Source of the DNA: Brevundimonas halotolerans
GTDB lineage: Bacteria; Pseudomonadota; Alphaproteobacteria; Caulobacterales; Caulobacteraceae
Reading direction: 5' to 3'
NCBI RefSeq assembly: GCF_003730275.1
Contig: NZ_QTTA01000002.1
Location: forward strand, 26,754 to 90,753
Length of the DNA stretch: 64,000 nucleotides
In this document: positions 35,547-45,010 of the stretch, in pieces
Layout of the letters: every line of letters starts with the position of its first letter
How positions within the stretch are numbered: the stretch's first letter is position 1
Translations under genes and position numbers: made by a program
The notes under the pieces: model-generated
Told to the model about the DNA's origin: nothing
Seen by the model: the letters and a program-made list of their open reading frames with translations, nothing else
Databases searched by the model: none

Positions 35547-36851
35547 CTATTCGGCCTTCATATGCGCGCGCAGGGCTGCCCAGCGGTCAAGACGTTCCTT
35601 GACCTTGGCCTCATGGCCCTCGCCCTTTGGCGCATAGAAGACGCGGCGCTCCATCTCGTCGGGGAAGTAGTTGGCGCCCGAGAAGCCTTCGGGGGTGTCC
35701 GGGTCGTACTGATACCCCTTGCCGTAGCCGAGCGACTTCATGAGTTTGGTTGGCGCATTGCGGATGTGGGCGGGGGGCATCAGCGAGCCGGTCTCACGCG
35801 CGGCCCTGGCGGCGGCCTTATAGGCCTCATAGACGCCGACCGATTTCGGCGCAGTCGACAGGTGCACGACCGCCTGGGCCAGGGCCAGTTCGCCCTCGGG
35901 ACTGCCCAGAAAGTCATAGGTGTCCTTGGCCGCATTGGCGACCAGCAGCGACAGAGGGTCGGCCTCGCCGATGTCCTCGACCGCCATCCGCACGATGCGG
36001 CGCGCCAGATACAGCGGGTCCTCGCCCCCGTTCAGCATGCGTGCCAGCCAGTAGAGGGCCGCGTCCGGGTCCGATCCTCGGACAGATTTATGCAATGCTG
36101 ATATGAGGTTATAGTGTTCTTCTCTACTTTTGTCATAAGCGGGGGCGCGCTTCTGCAGGGTGCCGGCCAGCCCCTGCACGTCCAGCGGGGCCTCGCCCGA
36201 CAGACCGAACAGGACCTCGGACATGGTCAGCAGATATCGACCGTCGCCGTCCGCCAGCGCCAGCAGGGCGTGGCGCGCCTCCGGGGTCAGAGGGAGGGTC
36301 TTTCCCTCCTGCGCCTCAGCACGAGTCAACAGTTGATCAAGCGCCTCATCGTCCAGCCGTTTCAGCACGAACACCTGCGATCGGGACAGCAGCGCCCCGT
36401 TCAGTTCGAACGACGGGTTCTCGGTCGTGGCGCCGACCAGGGTCACGATCCCCTCCTCCACAAACGGCAGGAAGCCGTCCTGCTGGGCGCGGTTGAAGCG
36501 ATGGATTTCATCGACGAACAGCAGGGTCGACTGGCCGGCGGCGCGGCGCATGCGGGCCGCCTCAAACGCCTTCTTCAGATCGGCCACACCCGAGAAGACG
36601 GCCGAGATCTGCTGATACTCATAGCCCGCCGCCCGGGCCAGCAGCCGGGCGATAGTGGTCTTGCCGGTGCCCGGTGGACCCCAAAGGATCATCGAGCCCA
36701 GTCGTCCGCCCTCGACCATCCGCCGGATTGGGCCGCCCTCGCCCAGCAGGTGATCCTGCCCCACCACCTGATCCAGGGTGGTTGGCCGCAGCCGGTCGGC
36801 CAGCGGCGCGTCAGGCGGATGGATACCCGAGGCTTCGAAAAGATCGCTCAT
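35547..36851 (-). CDS. rarA: Replication-associated recombination protein A
   Basis: 434 aa AAA+ ATPase (MgsA/WRNIP1 family) acting at stalled forks. Walker A is GPPGTGKTT, Walker B is [10 protein letters not shown], and sensor 1 lies in [14 protein letters not shown]. The C-terminal tetramerisation part has the conserved [29 protein letters not shown] segment. The codons for that segment are strikingly AT-rich and rare for this genome (36081-36140, about 35 percent GC). Start ATG at the canonical MSDLF. Confidence 0.96.
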   Translation of the reverse strand: MSDLFEASGIHPPDAPLADRLRPTTLDQVVGQDHLLGEGGPIRRMVEGGRLGSMILWGPPGTGKTTIARLLARAAGYEYQQISAVFSGVADLKKAFEAARMRRAAGQSTLLFVDEIHRFNRAQQDGFLPFVEEGIVTLVGATTENPSFELNGALLSRSQVFVLKRLDDEALDQLLTRAEAQEGKTLPLTPEARHALLALADGDGRYLLTMSEVLFGLSGEAPLDVQGLAGTLQKRAPAYDKSREEHYNLISALHKSVRGSDPDAALYWLARMLNGGEDPLYLARRIVRMAVEDIGEADPLSLLVANAAKDTYDFLGSPEGELALAQAVVHLSTAPKSVGVYEAYKAAARAARETGSLMPPAHIRNAPTKLMKSLGYGKGYQYDPDTPEGFSGANYFPDEMERRVFYAPKGEGHEAKVKERLDRWAALRAHMKAE

Positions 36852-36895
36852 GCGCGTATGTAGGGGCCGGACGCCCTGCCGACAAAGGACAACTT

Positions 36896-37309
36896 ATGGC
36901 CGACACTGCCCCGCCGACCCCCGTCGGACTGATCCCCTATCTGACCATCCCGTCGCGGGGTGGACAGGCGGCGGTGGAGTTCTATCGCGCGGCCTTTGGC
37001 GCCGAGGAGCTGTTCCGCAATCTGGCGGATGACGGCGAGCGGCTGATGCACAGCCGGCTGAAGATCAACGGCAGCCTGATCTTCCTGTCGGACGAATTCC
37101 CGGAATACGGCCAGACGCCGGATATCAAACCCGCGGGTGTCACACTTCACCTGCAGGTCGATGACGCCGACGAGTGGTGGAAGCGCGCCCTCGTCGCGGG
37201 CGGCATCCCGCTGATGCCGCTGGCCGACCAGTTCTGGGGCGACCGCTATGGCCAGCTGACCGACCCGTTCGGTCACATCTGGTCGATCGGCGCTCCGATC
37301 AAGGCCTGA
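36896..37309 (+). CDS. VOC-family (PhnB-like glyoxalase superfamily) protein
   Basis: 137 aa from the ATG at 36896 with AAGGA upstream. PhnB-type vicinal-oxygen-chelate fold: IPYLTIPSRGGQAAVEFYRAAFGAEELFR, FLSDEFPEYG, VTLHLQVDDADEWWKRALVAG, and the closing DPFGHIWSIG. PhnB-like proteins are largely uncharacterised. Divergent from rarA and convergent with the protease gene. Confidence 0.9.
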   Translation: MADTAPPTPVGLIPYLTIPSRGGQAAVEFYRAAFGAEELFRNLADDGERLMHSRLKINGSLIFLSDEFPEYGQTPDIKPAGVTLHLQVDDADEWWKRALVAGGIPLMPLADQFWGDRYGQLTDPFGHIWSIGAPIKA

Positions 37310-37316
37310 TCCACCG

Positions 37317-38699
37317 TCAGCGCATGGTGCCGTTCAGGCTCTGGCCGCCGCGCTGAATGACGACCTGCGCGCCCCGACGCAGTTGCGCCAGGTCCTGGGC
37401 CGTATCCACGGCCTGTCCATTGACCGACACGATAATGTCCCCGCGCCGGAAGCCCTGACGCGCGGCTATGGAGTTCTGGGCAAGCCCACCAACGATCACC
37501 CCTTCGGCGAAGGGATCACCCAGCAGCCGGTCAGCGATCGCCGGGTTCAGGGCCAGCACCTGGGCTCCGGCCATGGCACCCTCGCGGATCACCACGGCGG
37601 CCTCTAGGTTGATCTCGCCCGGCAGGGGCTGGACACGGGCGTTCACCTGTTGCTCGCGGCCGTCGCGGATCAGGGTCACAGCCACGGTGTCGCCCGGCGC
37701 CCGGGTGCCGACACGGAAGTTCAGCCCGCCCTGATCGTTGATCTCATTGTTGCCGACGGCGAGGATCACATCGCCCTGCCGGATGCCGGCCCGAGCGGCC
37801 GGGCCATTGGCGAACAGATCGGTGACCTTGAGCCCGCGCGGACGGTCCAGACCCATGCGCGTGGCCTCTTCCGCCGTCAAGGGTTCGCCCTTCACGCCCA
37901 GCCAGGGCCTGACGACCGTGGTCTCACCCTCCAGCGCGGCATCGACCACGCGCTGAACCATGGTGGCGGGCACGGCAAAGCCCACGCCCGAGGACGAGCC
38001 CGAGCGCGAGAAGATCGCCGTATTGATGCCGATCAGGTCGCCATCCATATCGACCAGCGCCCCGCCGGAATTGCCCGGATTGATGGCCGCGTCGGTCTGG
38101 ATGAAGGAGCCGGAGTCCGAAATGCCGGTCTCGGTCCGGTTCAGGGCGGAGATAATGCCGTTGGTCACCGTCTGGCCGACGCCAAACGGATTGCCGATCG
38201 CCAGCACCAGATCGCCGATCTGCTGGTCTTCGCCCGCATCGATGCGCAGCACCGGCAGCGGCTCCTCGACGCCCTCCAGCTGCAGCACGGCGATGTCCGA
38301 CCGCTCATCGGCCAGCAGCACCTTGGCGGTGAACTGGCGACGGTCGTTCAGGCCGACGATGATCTCGTCCATGCCCTGGATGACGTGGGTGTTGGTGACC
38401 ACAATCCCGTCGGCCCGCACGATCACGCCCGAGCCGACCGAGCCGGTCGGCTGCTGGCGGAACTGGCCCCAATAGGGGTCGCGATAGGTCTGCACCCCGC
38501 GGGCCGAGATATTGACGACGGCGGGGGCTGTGCTGCGCACCACGGGGGCAAAGCTGGCCTTGACCTCAGCCGCATCGCGCGGGACCGCCCGCTCGGCCGC
38601 AGGCTCGAACACACTGTCCTGGGCCTTTGTGTCGTCAGGCGCGCCACATGCGGTCAGGGCAAGCGCCAGAACAGAGATGGCAAGAGGCGGGAATTTCAT
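37317..38699 (-). CDS. DegP/HtrA-type periplasmic serine protease, predicted lipoprotein
   Basis: 460 aa from the ATG at 38699. The signal peptide ends in a lipobox (LTAC, C18), so this Do-family protease is probably membrane-anchored rather than free. Catalytic triad H105 (TNTHVI), D135 (ERSDIAV) and S211 (NPGNSGGAL). Two PDZ domains follow (about 275-365 and 380-455). Role: envelope protein quality control. It is divergent from the ABC transporter and lies next to rarA. Confidence 0.93.
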   Translation of the reverse strand: MKFPPLAISVLALALTACGAPDDTKAQDSVFEPAAERAVPRDAAEVKASFAPVVRSTAPAVVNISARGVQTYRDPYWGQFRQQPTGSVGSGVIVRADGIVVTNTHVIQGMDEIIVGLNDRRQFTAKVLLADERSDIAVLQLEGVEEPLPVLRIDAGEDQQIGDLVLAIGNPFGVGQTVTNGIISALNRTETGISDSGSFIQTDAAINPGNSGGALVDMDGDLIGINTAIFSRSGSSSGVGFAVPATMVQRVVDAALEGETTVVRPWLGVKGEPLTAEEATRMGLDRPRGLKVTDLFANGPAARAGIRQGDVILAVGNNEINDQGGLNFRVGTRAPGDTVAVTLIRDGREQQVNARVQPLPGEINLEAAVVIREGAMAGAQVLALNPAIADRLLGDPFAEGVIVGGLAQNSIAARQGFRRGDIIVSVNGQAVDTAQDLAQLRRGAQVVIQRGGQSLNGTMR

Positions 38700-38854
38700 C
38701 GGCAATCCACTGAAATCGACAGACGGCTTGGGCCAATATTGCACCGCCGCAATGGGACGGCATCAAGGCGAGCTCCGAACCATGGAGAATCCTTAATCTG
38801 CAACCGGCGGTTTCCAGCTTGCGGTGTGGCGCCTGCCCGGTCACCCTCCCCGCC

Positions 38855-39769
38855 ATGAGCGCAGTCATCGAAACCCGCAATCTCACCAAGACCTATGGCA
38901 CGGTCAAAGCCCTGGACGGTCTCAGCCTGACCATCCCCAAGGGCGGCGTCTATGGCGTGCTTGGGCCCAACGGGGCCGGCAAATCCACCCTGTTTCGCAT
39001 CCTGCTGGGCCTGATCGCGCCCACCGAGGGCGACGCGTCTGTCATGGGCGGGGCCATCCGCGACCCGAAGGCCATGCGGCGTATGGGCTCTATGATCGAG
39101 ACCCCGCGCTACCCCCCCTATATGAGCGCCCGTCAGGTGCTGACCTGGCTGTCGCTGGCCCACGGGCTGACGTCCGACACCACGCGCACCGATCGCTGGC
39201 TGGAGCGGGTCGGCCTGACCGAGGCTGCAGACCGCCGGGTCCGGGGCTTCTCCGTCGGCATGCTGCAGCGCCTCGGCGTCGCCGCCGCCCTGATCACCGA
39301 GCCCGAGCTGATCATTCTGGATGAGCCGACCAGCGGCATGGATCCGCCCGGCATTCAGGAGATGCGGGCCCTGATCCGCAGCCTCGCGCATGACGACGGC
39401 CTGACCGTCGTGCTGGCCAGCCACCAGTTGCTGGAGGTCCAGCGCGTCTGCGACCGCGTGGCCATCCTCAACAAGGGCAAGCTGGTCCGCGAGGGCACGG
39501 TGTCGGAACTGACCACCACGGGCGAGCGCCTGCGCCTGTCGCTGACGCCGCTGGACAAGGCGAGCACGATCTTGGGCGAACGCGGCACGGTGGACGGCAC
39601 CGCCATCCTCGCCAATGTGCCCCGCGCCGAGGGCCCGGCCCTGATCCGCGCCCTCGTCGAACAGGGCATCGACATCGACGAGGCGCGCTGGGTCGGCACC
39701 GACCTCGAGAGCGTCTTCTTTACCGAGACGGGTTCCATCCAGACGCCGGAGCATGACCATGTGGGCTGA
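38855..39769 (+). CDS. ABC transporter ATP-binding protein (ABC-2 type exporter)
   Basis: 304 aa from the ATG at 38855. Walker A is GPNGAGKST, the signature is the variant SVGMLQR seen in peptide/drug-type exporters, and Walker B is LIILDEPTSGMD followed by the switch histidine in LASHQLLE. The C-terminal about 80 residues are a typical extension. It overlaps the permease start by 17 nt. Exported substrate unknown. Confidence 0.93.
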   Translation: MSAVIETRNLTKTYGTVKALDGLSLTIPKGGVYGVLGPNGAGKSTLFRILLGLIAPTEGDASVMGGAIRDPKAMRRMGSMIETPRYPPYMSARQVLTWLSLAHGLTSDTTRTDRWLERVGLTEAADRRVRGFSVGMLQRLGVAAALITEPELIILDEPTSGMDPPGIQEMRALIRSLAHDDGLTVVLASHQLLEVQRVCDRVAILNKGKLVREGTVSELTTTGERLRLSLTPLDKASTILGERGTVDGTAILANVPRAEGPALIRALVEQGIDIDEARWVGTDLESVFFTETGSIQTPEHDHVG

Positions 39770-40634
39770 CGCCATCCGCGCGGAAGCCTTCCGCCTCTCC
39801 AAAAGCCGTACGACCTGGTTCTGGAGCGTGTTCTTCGCGCCCATCCTGCTGCTCATCGTGGGCGCCATCAGCAGTCTGGTGATTGACGCCAATGCCACCA
39901 AGCTGGCTGCCGACCCCGATGCCCCGCCCGAGCTGACCCAGATGCTGTCGATGCAGCCGCTGGACATGGGTCAGGCCATGATCGCCAACGCCGGCAATCT
40001 GTCGAATGCACTGGTGCTGCTGTTCATTCTGATCGGGGCAGCCACTGTCTATGCCGGTGACTATCGCTGGGAGACCTGGCGCCTGATCAGCGCGCGCAAC
40101 ACCCGGCCCAACCTGCTGCTGGGCAAGCTGGCCGTGGTGACCGGCCTGTCGCTGGTCGCCATGCTGGTCATGCTGATCTCGGGCACCCTCAGCGACCTGA
40201 TCCAGGCCGCCGTGTTCGACCGGGGTCTGACCTTCACCATGGATGCCGGGGATGTGGGCCAGTTCTTCCTGCTGGCGGGACTGTCTTTGCTGCGAATCCT
40301 GCAGTTCACGATGATCGGCCTGCTGGCCGCCGTCATGACCCGCTCGCTGCTGGTCGCCCTGTTCGTGCCGCTGGTGCTGGCCATCGCCCAGTTCTTCCTG
40401 CCTATGCAGGTGCTGCCACCCATGGGCTTCATGCCCGACAGCTGGCTGTCGGTCCTGGTCGATCCCGGTGGGGCCCTCGACTCGATCAAGGATCTGGTGC
40501 GGGGGGGTGATGCCGCCGCTGGCGTGCCGGACGGTGTCCTTCCCAAGGCATGGATCAGCGTCGCCCTGTGGACCCTGCTGCCCGCCGCGGGTGCCATCGC
40601 CTGGTTCAACCGCCAGGATCTGTCGAAGGAATAG
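39753..40634 (+). CDS. ABC-2 type transporter permease
   Basis: 293 aa. The N-terminal helix follows RAEAFRLSKSRTTWFW; about six transmembrane segments in all, with the large loop after the first helix typical of ABC-2 permeases. Translated from within the 3' end of the ATPase gene (17-nt overlap), so the pair forms one exporter. An ATG 6 bp downstream is an alternative start. The next gene on the strand encodes a cysteine-rich exported peptide 88 bp away. Confidence 0.88.
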   Translation: MTMWADAIRAEAFRLSKSRTTWFWSVFFAPILLLIVGAISSLVIDANATKLAADPDAPPELTQMLSMQPLDMGQAMIANAGNLSNALVLLFILIGAATVYAGDYRWETWRLISARNTRPNLLLGKLAVVTGLSLVAMLVMLISGTLSDLIQAAVFDRGLTFTMDAGDVGQFFLLAGLSLLRILQFTMIGLLAAVMTRSLLVALFVPLVLAIAQFFLPMQVLPPMGFMPDSWLSVLVDPGGALDSIKDLVRGGDAAAGVPDGVLPKAWISVALWTLLPAAGAIAWFNRQDLSKE

Positions 40635-40686
40635 GCACCACACAACTCTGTTATTTGACGAGCAGTTGACGCAATCTTAGCGTGAT

Positions 40687-40710
40687 CATCGGTGAAAGAG
40701 TTCACCGATG
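40687..40710 (+). repeat. Perfect 10-bp hairpin in the leader of the cysteine-rich peptide gene
   Basis: CATCGGTGAA, loop AGAG, TTCACCGATG. The stem ends 12 nt before the ATG and abuts the GGGGGG ribosome-binding site. A G-run, not a T-run, follows, so it is not a classic terminator. Two TTGACG boxes lie just upstream (40655-40660 and 40666-40671). Confidence 0.7.
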
Positions 40711-40722
40711 GGGGGAACCACT

Positions 40723-40914
40723 ATGAAACGTCTTGTTGCTTTTGCGTTCCCGATCGCCTTGGCCTTGGCCGCTCCGACGCCGGTGGCCATGGCGCAAGTC
40801 TGCAATTCTGCTGACGATGAATGCTTCATCGAATGCGTCGCTGGCTGTATTTCAACAGGCGGGACGTATTCGGAATGCTCGTTCTACTGTCAGATAGTCA
40901 CATGTCAGAAGTAG
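40723..40914 (+). CDS. Exported cysteine-rich small peptide (63 aa precursor)
   Basis: ATG at 40723 preceded by GGGGGGAA. A classical signal peptide of about 24 residues ends VAMA-Q. The mature part is about 39 residues with seven cysteines spaced CX6CX3CX3CX9CX3CX4C; the repeated CX3C pairs suggest helices stapled by disulphides. It is acidic, with one Lys at the C-terminus. No family recognised. It sits between an ABC-2 exporter and two exported paralogues, on the same strand as both. Confidence 0.65.
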   Translation: MKRLVAFAFPIALALAAPTPVAMAQVCNSADDECFIECVAGCISTGGTYSECSFYCQIVTCQK

Positions 40915-40997
40915 GGTCTGCGGTGAAGAACCGGCTGAAATTTCAGAATGCAAAGAATAATGCCGGCTACCCGATCCCATAAATGACACTGCTCGCA

Positions 40998-41939
40998 ATG
41001 AAGTTCGGCGTATTACGAGGGGCATGTCTTCTCGTTTCCGCCTTGGCACCAACTGTCGCATGGGCTCAAGACTCGTCGGCAACTATGCCCGAGACCACGG
41101 TCGAGGACATCGTGGTGCTGGGCATGCCCCTCCGCGAGCAGGTAGAAACCTTCGTTGACGATGTCACAGCGCCCGCAACGGGGTGGGGGCCGGCCCGCTG
41201 GGATGAGAGATCCGGAATCTGTGTCGGTGTGGTGAATCTTCGCCCTGACGCCGCTCAGGCCATGGCAGACCTCGTCTCGGAAGTTGCGCTCGACCTGGGC
41301 CTGACCGTGGGTGAGCCGGGCTGCAGCCCCAATATTCTTGTAATCGCCACCGACGACGCGCCCGCGCTAGCGACGGCCCTTGTTCAGCAGAGCCCCAACG
41401 CTTTCCGTCCTCGCTATTCCGGGGCTGCACGACGGCCATCGGCACTGAGGGCATTCCAGTCCAGCGACAGCCCCGTACGATGGTGGCACGTCAGTATGCC
41501 GATTATAAGAGAGACAGGCCAGCCAGCCGTCAGACTCCCTGGTGGGGACGCACCGTGGATACCAAGTTGGGGGAGCCGCTTGACTTCGCCCATCACCAGC
41601 AAGTTGCTGCGGGCCTATGTGATCATCGACATCGATCAGGCCGAAGGGCTGAGTTTTAGTCAGCTAGCTGATTATGTGGCCATGGTGGCTTTTGCCCAGA
41701 TCGACCCCGACGCCGATGTCTCGGGCTTTCCGACTATTCTCAATGTCTTCGACAACCCGACCATCGCGTTCGGAATGACGGATTGGGATGAAGCCTATCT
41801 CGGTTCCCTTTACGGCGCCGAAATGAACCAGCGCAACCCGAACGCCCAGTCCGGGGCGGTCGCAGCCCTGATGTTCCGGGACCGTCAGCGTGTCGCGGGT
41901 GACGATGAGGTCGAACTGGAAGATGCTGACGCCGAGTGA
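40998..41939 (+). CDS. Exported protein of unknown function, tandem paralogue A (313 aa)
   Basis: The start at 40998 is chosen for its signal peptide (MKFGVLRGAC... cleaved at AWA-Q); an ATG at 40983 is an alternative and neither has a clear ribosome-binding site. After cleavage there is TTVEDIVVLGMPLREQVETF, which resembles the start of a TonB-receptor plug. A globular domain follows with SGICVGVVNL, a conserved disulphide-type Cys pair, EPGCSPNILVIATDD, RAYVIIDIDQAEGLSF and TDWDEAYLGSLY. Codons look less GC-biased than in the downstream copy. Function unknown. Confidence 0.8.
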   Translation: MKFGVLRGACLLVSALAPTVAWAQDSSATMPETTVEDIVVLGMPLREQVETFVDDVTAPATGWGPARWDERSGICVGVVNLRPDAAQAMADLVSEVALDLGLTVGEPGCSPNILVIATDDAPALATALVQQSPNAFRPRYSGAARRPSALRAFQSSDSPVRWWHVSMPIIRETGQPAVRLPGGDAPWIPSWGSRLTSPITSKLLRAYVIIDIDQAEGLSFSQLADYVAMVAFAQIDPDADVSGFPTILNVFDNPTIAFGMTDWDEAYLGSLYGAEMNQRNPNAQSGAVAALMFRDRQRVAGDDEVELEDADAE

Positions 41940-41962
41940 TCAGCCAAGAGGCGACGTCGGAC

Positions 41963-42898
41963 ATGAAAACCTTTACCCTCGGGATTGCGCTTGCGGTTCT
42001 GGTCGGGCTGATGCCGGCCACTGTCGCAGCTCAGGAAACCCGGCCCCCCGAGGAGACCACGGTCGAGGACATTGTCGTCCTCGGCACCCCCCTTCGCGAG
42101 CAGGTCGAGACCTTTGCCGATACCGTGGTCGCGCCGCCGCACGGGCGCGGCCCGGCCCGGTGGAGCGCGCGCTCGGGTATCTGCGTGGGTGTGGTCAATC
42201 TGCAGCGCGAGGCCGCTCAGGCCATGGTCGACCGGGTGTCCGAGGTGGCGCTCGACCTTGGCCTTCCCATCGGTGAGCCGGGCTGTAGTCCCAATGTGCT
42301 GATCATCGCCACGGACGATGCGTCGGCCCTGACCGCCGCCTTGGTCGAGCGCAGCCCCAACGCCTTTCGGCCTCCCTATTCCGGCTCGTCCCGTTCGCGC
42401 CTTCAACTGCGGCGCTTCATTGAGTCCGACGCACCGGTGCGCTGGTGGCATGTCAGCCTGCCAGTCAACAGTGAGGCCGGCGGCATAGCCGTACGCATTC
42501 CCGGCTATGCCCCGCCGCAAACCGGCACAATGGCCAGCCGACTGACCACAGTCATCCAGAACGACCTCAGGCGCGCCTATGTGATCATCGATATCGACCA
42601 GGCGGAAGGCGTCACCTTCCAGCAACTGGCTGATTACGTCGCCATGGTCGCCTTTGCCCAGGTCGACCCGGATGCCGTTCTGTCGGGCTTTCCGACCATT
42701 CTGAATGTGTTCGAAAACCCCACCATCGCCTTTGGCCTGACCGACTGGGATGAGGCTTACCTGGGTTCGCTTTACGACGCCGAGCTGAACCAGCGTAGCG
42801 CGAACGCCCAGTCGGGGGCTGTCGCCGCCCTGATGTTCCGCGAACGGAGGCGTGCCGAGGCGGAGGCTGAAGCCCTCGCGGACGCGCCATCGGAGTAG
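41963..42898 (+). CDS. Exported protein of unknown function, tandem paralogue B (311 aa)
   Basis: ATG at 41963 opens the signal peptide MKTFTLGIALAV... cleaved at VAA-Q; a GTG overlapping the upstream stop (41936) is possible but spoils the signal. Same architecture as paralogue A, with long identical stretches (AYVIIDIDQAEG, LADYVAMVAFAQ, SGFPTILNVF, TDWDEAYLGSLY). Ends in an acidic Ala/Glu tail. It converges on the rplQ terminator, which may serve both strands. Confidence 0.82.
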   Translation: MKTFTLGIALAVLVGLMPATVAAQETRPPEETTVEDIVVLGTPLREQVETFADTVVAPPHGRGPARWSARSGICVGVVNLQREAAQAMVDRVSEVALDLGLPIGEPGCSPNVLIIATDDASALTAALVERSPNAFRPPYSGSSRSRLQLRRFIESDAPVRWWHVSLPVNSEAGGIAVRIPGYAPPQTGTMASRLTTVIQNDLRRAYVIIDIDQAEGVTFQQLADYVAMVAFAQVDPDAVLSGFPTILNVFENPTIAFGLTDWDEAYLGSLYDAELNQRSANAQSGAVAALMFRERRRAEAEAEALADAPSE

Positions 42899-42916
42899 GT
42901 CGTCGCCCCCGAACAG

Positions 42917-42944
42917 AAAAGGGCGGTGGATCGCTCCACCGCCC
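42917..42944 (-). terminator. Terminator of the ribosomal alpha operon
   Basis: Perfect 10-bp stem (42921-42930 with 42935-42944), loop of 4, followed on the minus strand by TTTTCTG. It lies 28 bp after the rplQ stop. On the plus strand TTCAAAT follows the stem, so weak bidirectional use is possible. Confidence 0.85.
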
Positions 42945-42971
42945 TTCAAATCTGTCCGACGTGAGCCGGGA

Positions 42972-43391
42972 TTAGTCTTCGGCGTCGTCGTCGTTGCTGA
43001 ACACCGGGCCGGAGTCGAGACCCTTGGCGGCGGTGTCGCGATCAACGAACTCGATGACGGCCATGGCGGCGTTGTCGCCGTGGCGGAAGCCGGCCTTCAT
43101 GATGCGGATATAGCCACCGTTACGGTCGGCGTAGCGCGGTCCGATGGTCTCGAACAGCTTGCCGACCTGCGGCACGTCACGCACCTGGCTGATGGCCTGA
43201 CGACGGGCGTGCAGGTCGCCCTTCTTGGCCAGGGTCACCAGCTTCTCGACGAAGGGGCGAAGCTCCTTGGCCTTGGGCAGGGTCGTGGTGATCTGCTCGT
43301 GCTTGATCAGCGAGGCCGCCATGTTGGCAAACATGGCCTGGCGGTGACTGGTCGTGCGACCAAGCTTGCGATAGGCGGCGCCGTGGCGCAT
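42972..43391 (-). CDS. rplQ: 50S ribosomal protein L17
   Basis: 139 aa; the last gene of the alpha operon. N-terminal [24 protein letters not shown] and [24 protein letters not shown] are diagnostic. An acidic tail (SNDDDAED) extends the usual bacterial length slightly. A 107-bp gap separates it from rpoA. Confidence 0.97.
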   Translation of the reverse strand: MRHGAAYRKLGRTTSHRQAMFANMAASLIKHEQITTTLPKAKELRPFVEKLVTLAKKGDLHARRQAISQVRDVPQVGKLFETIGPRYADRNGGYIRIMKAGFRHGDNAAMAVIEFVDRDTAAKGLDSGPVFSNDDDAED

Positions 43392-43498
43392 CGGGGTCTC
43401 TCCTACTCAGTCCCGGTTCCCGCATGCTCTTGGCGGGCCTGGGCCTTTTCCTTCTAACCGCTCCGTCAGCCGTCTGGCCTGGGGCGGAGGGGTTGAAC

Positions 43499-44518
43499 TC
43501 AGATCTGGTCGTCGAACTTCTTGGCCAGGTCTTCGATGTTTTCCGGCGGCCAGTTGGGCACATCCATGCCCAGGCTGAGGCCCATGGTCGCCAGCACTTC
43601 CTTGATCTCGTTCAGCGACTTGCGGCCGAAGTTCGGGGTGCGAAGCATTTCGCCCTCGGTCTTCTGGATCAGGTCACCGATGTAGACGATGTTGTCGTTC
43701 TTCAGGCAGTTGGCCGAGCGGACCGACAGTTCCAGTTCGTCGACCTTCTTCAGCAGGGCCGGGTTGAACGGCAGTTCAGGCTTGCCGTCCGACTGCTCGA
43801 CCACGGCCTTGGGCTCGTCGAAGGTGATGAAGATTTGCAGCTGATCTTGAAGGATGCGCGAGGCGAAAGCCACGGCGTCCACCGGCGAGACCGCACCATT
43901 GGTCTCCACTTCCAGAACAAGCTTGTCATAGTCCAGCGACTGGCCCTGACGGGTCGGCTCAACGCGATAGGCGACGCGCTTGACCGGCGAATACAGGGCG
44001 TCGACGGCGATCAGGCCGATCGGCGCGTCTTCCGGACGGTTGGCTTCCGAGGCGACATAGCCCTTGCCGTTCTGGACGGTCAGTTCCATGCGCACCGAGG
44101 CGCCGTCGTCCAGCGTGCACAGCACGTGGTCGGGGTTCAACACTTCGATGTCGTGCGGTAGCTCGATCTGGCCGGCGGTCACCGGGCCGGGGCCGGTCGC
44201 CTTCAGCATCATGCGCTTCGGGCCTTCCGAGTGCATGCGCAGGGCCAGTTGTTTGATGTTCAGCACGATGTCGACCACGTCCTCGCGCACGCCTTCCAGC
44301 GACGAGAATTCGTGAACCACACCATCAATCTGGATCGCGGTCACCGCGGCGCCTTGCAGCGACGACAGCAACACGCGGCGCAGGGCATTGCCGAGCGTCA
44401 CACCGAAACCGCGCTCGAGAGGTTCGGCCACCAGGCGCGCCTTACGCAGCGGGTCGGTACCGGTCTCGATCTGCGGTTTCTCGGGACGGATCAGCTCTTG
44501 CCAGTTTCTTTCGATCAT
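43499..44518 (-). CDS. rpoA: RNA polymerase alpha subunit
   Basis: 339 aa from the ATG at 44518 ([15 protein letters not shown]) with AGGGA just upstream; a longer in-frame start was rejected. The N-terminal dimerisation and assembly domain has [29 protein letters not shown]. The C-terminal domain has [45 protein letters not shown], which contacts UP elements and activators. Confidence 0.98.
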   Translation of the reverse strand: MIERNWQELIRPEKPQIETGTDPLRKARLVAEPLERGFGVTLGNALRRVLLSSLQGAAVTAIQIDGVVHEFSSLEGVREDVVDIVLNIKQLALRMHSEGPKRMMLKATGPGPVTAGQIELPHDIEVLNPDHVLCTLDDGASVRMELTVQNGKGYVASEANRPEDAPIGLIAVDALYSPVKRVAYRVEPTRQGQSLDYDKLVLEVETNGAVSPVDAVAFASRILQDQLQIFITFDEPKAVVEQSDGKPELPFNPALLKKVDELELSVRSANCLKNDNIVYIGDLIQKTEGEMLRTPNFGRKSLNEIKEVLATMGLSLGMDVPNWPPENIEDLAKKFDDQI

Positions 44519-44604
44519 AGGGTCCCTCGAACGGGTTTCGTCGATCTGGAAAGTCCGCGATTGCGAACAGCCCGACCAACGGGAAAAGAATGCTTCAGCG
44601 GGCC

Positions 44605-44994
44605 TTAGACGCGGCGGCGCTTGGGCGGACGGCAACCGTTGTGCGGCATCGGCGTGACGTCACGGATGGTGGTGATGGTCATGCCGGCGGCCTGCAGGGC
44701 GCGCAGGGCCGACTCACGACCGGAACCGGGGCCCGAGACGTTCACTTCCAGCGTCTTGACGCCGTGCTCGCTGGCCTTCTTGGCCGCGTCCTCGGCGGCC
44801 ATCTGCGCCGCATAAGGGGTCGACTTGCGCGAGCCCTTGAACCCCATGTGACCGGCCGAAGACCAGGAAATCGCATTTCCCTGGGCGTCGGTGATGGTGA
44901 TCATGGTGTTGTTGAAGCTGGCGTTCACATGCGCCACGCCCGAAGTGATGTTCTTGCGCTCGCGGCGTTTGACGCGACCCGTGTCCTTGGCCAT
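44605..44994 (-). CDS. rpsK: 30S ribosomal protein S11
   Basis: 129 aa, normal length. Contains [34 protein letters not shown], the [11 protein letters not shown] loop and [18 protein letters not shown] at the C-terminus. Forms the platform of the 30S subunit near the mRNA exit channel. Confidence 0.98.
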   Translation of the reverse strand: MAKDTGRVKRRERKNITSGVAHVNASFNNTMITITDAQGNAISWSSAGHMGFKGSRKSTPYAAQMAAEDAAKKASEHGVKTLEVNVSGPGSGRESALRALQAAGMTITTIRDVTPMPHNGCRPPKRRRV

Positions 44995-45010
44995 CGATCA
45001 GCTCTTTCTC

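Noticed and set aside
40635..40722. Terminator for the ABC-2 permease
   Set aside because: The perfect hairpin at 40687-40710 is followed by a G-run and the next gene's ribosome-binding site, not a T-run, so it is better read as a leader structure of the peptide gene.
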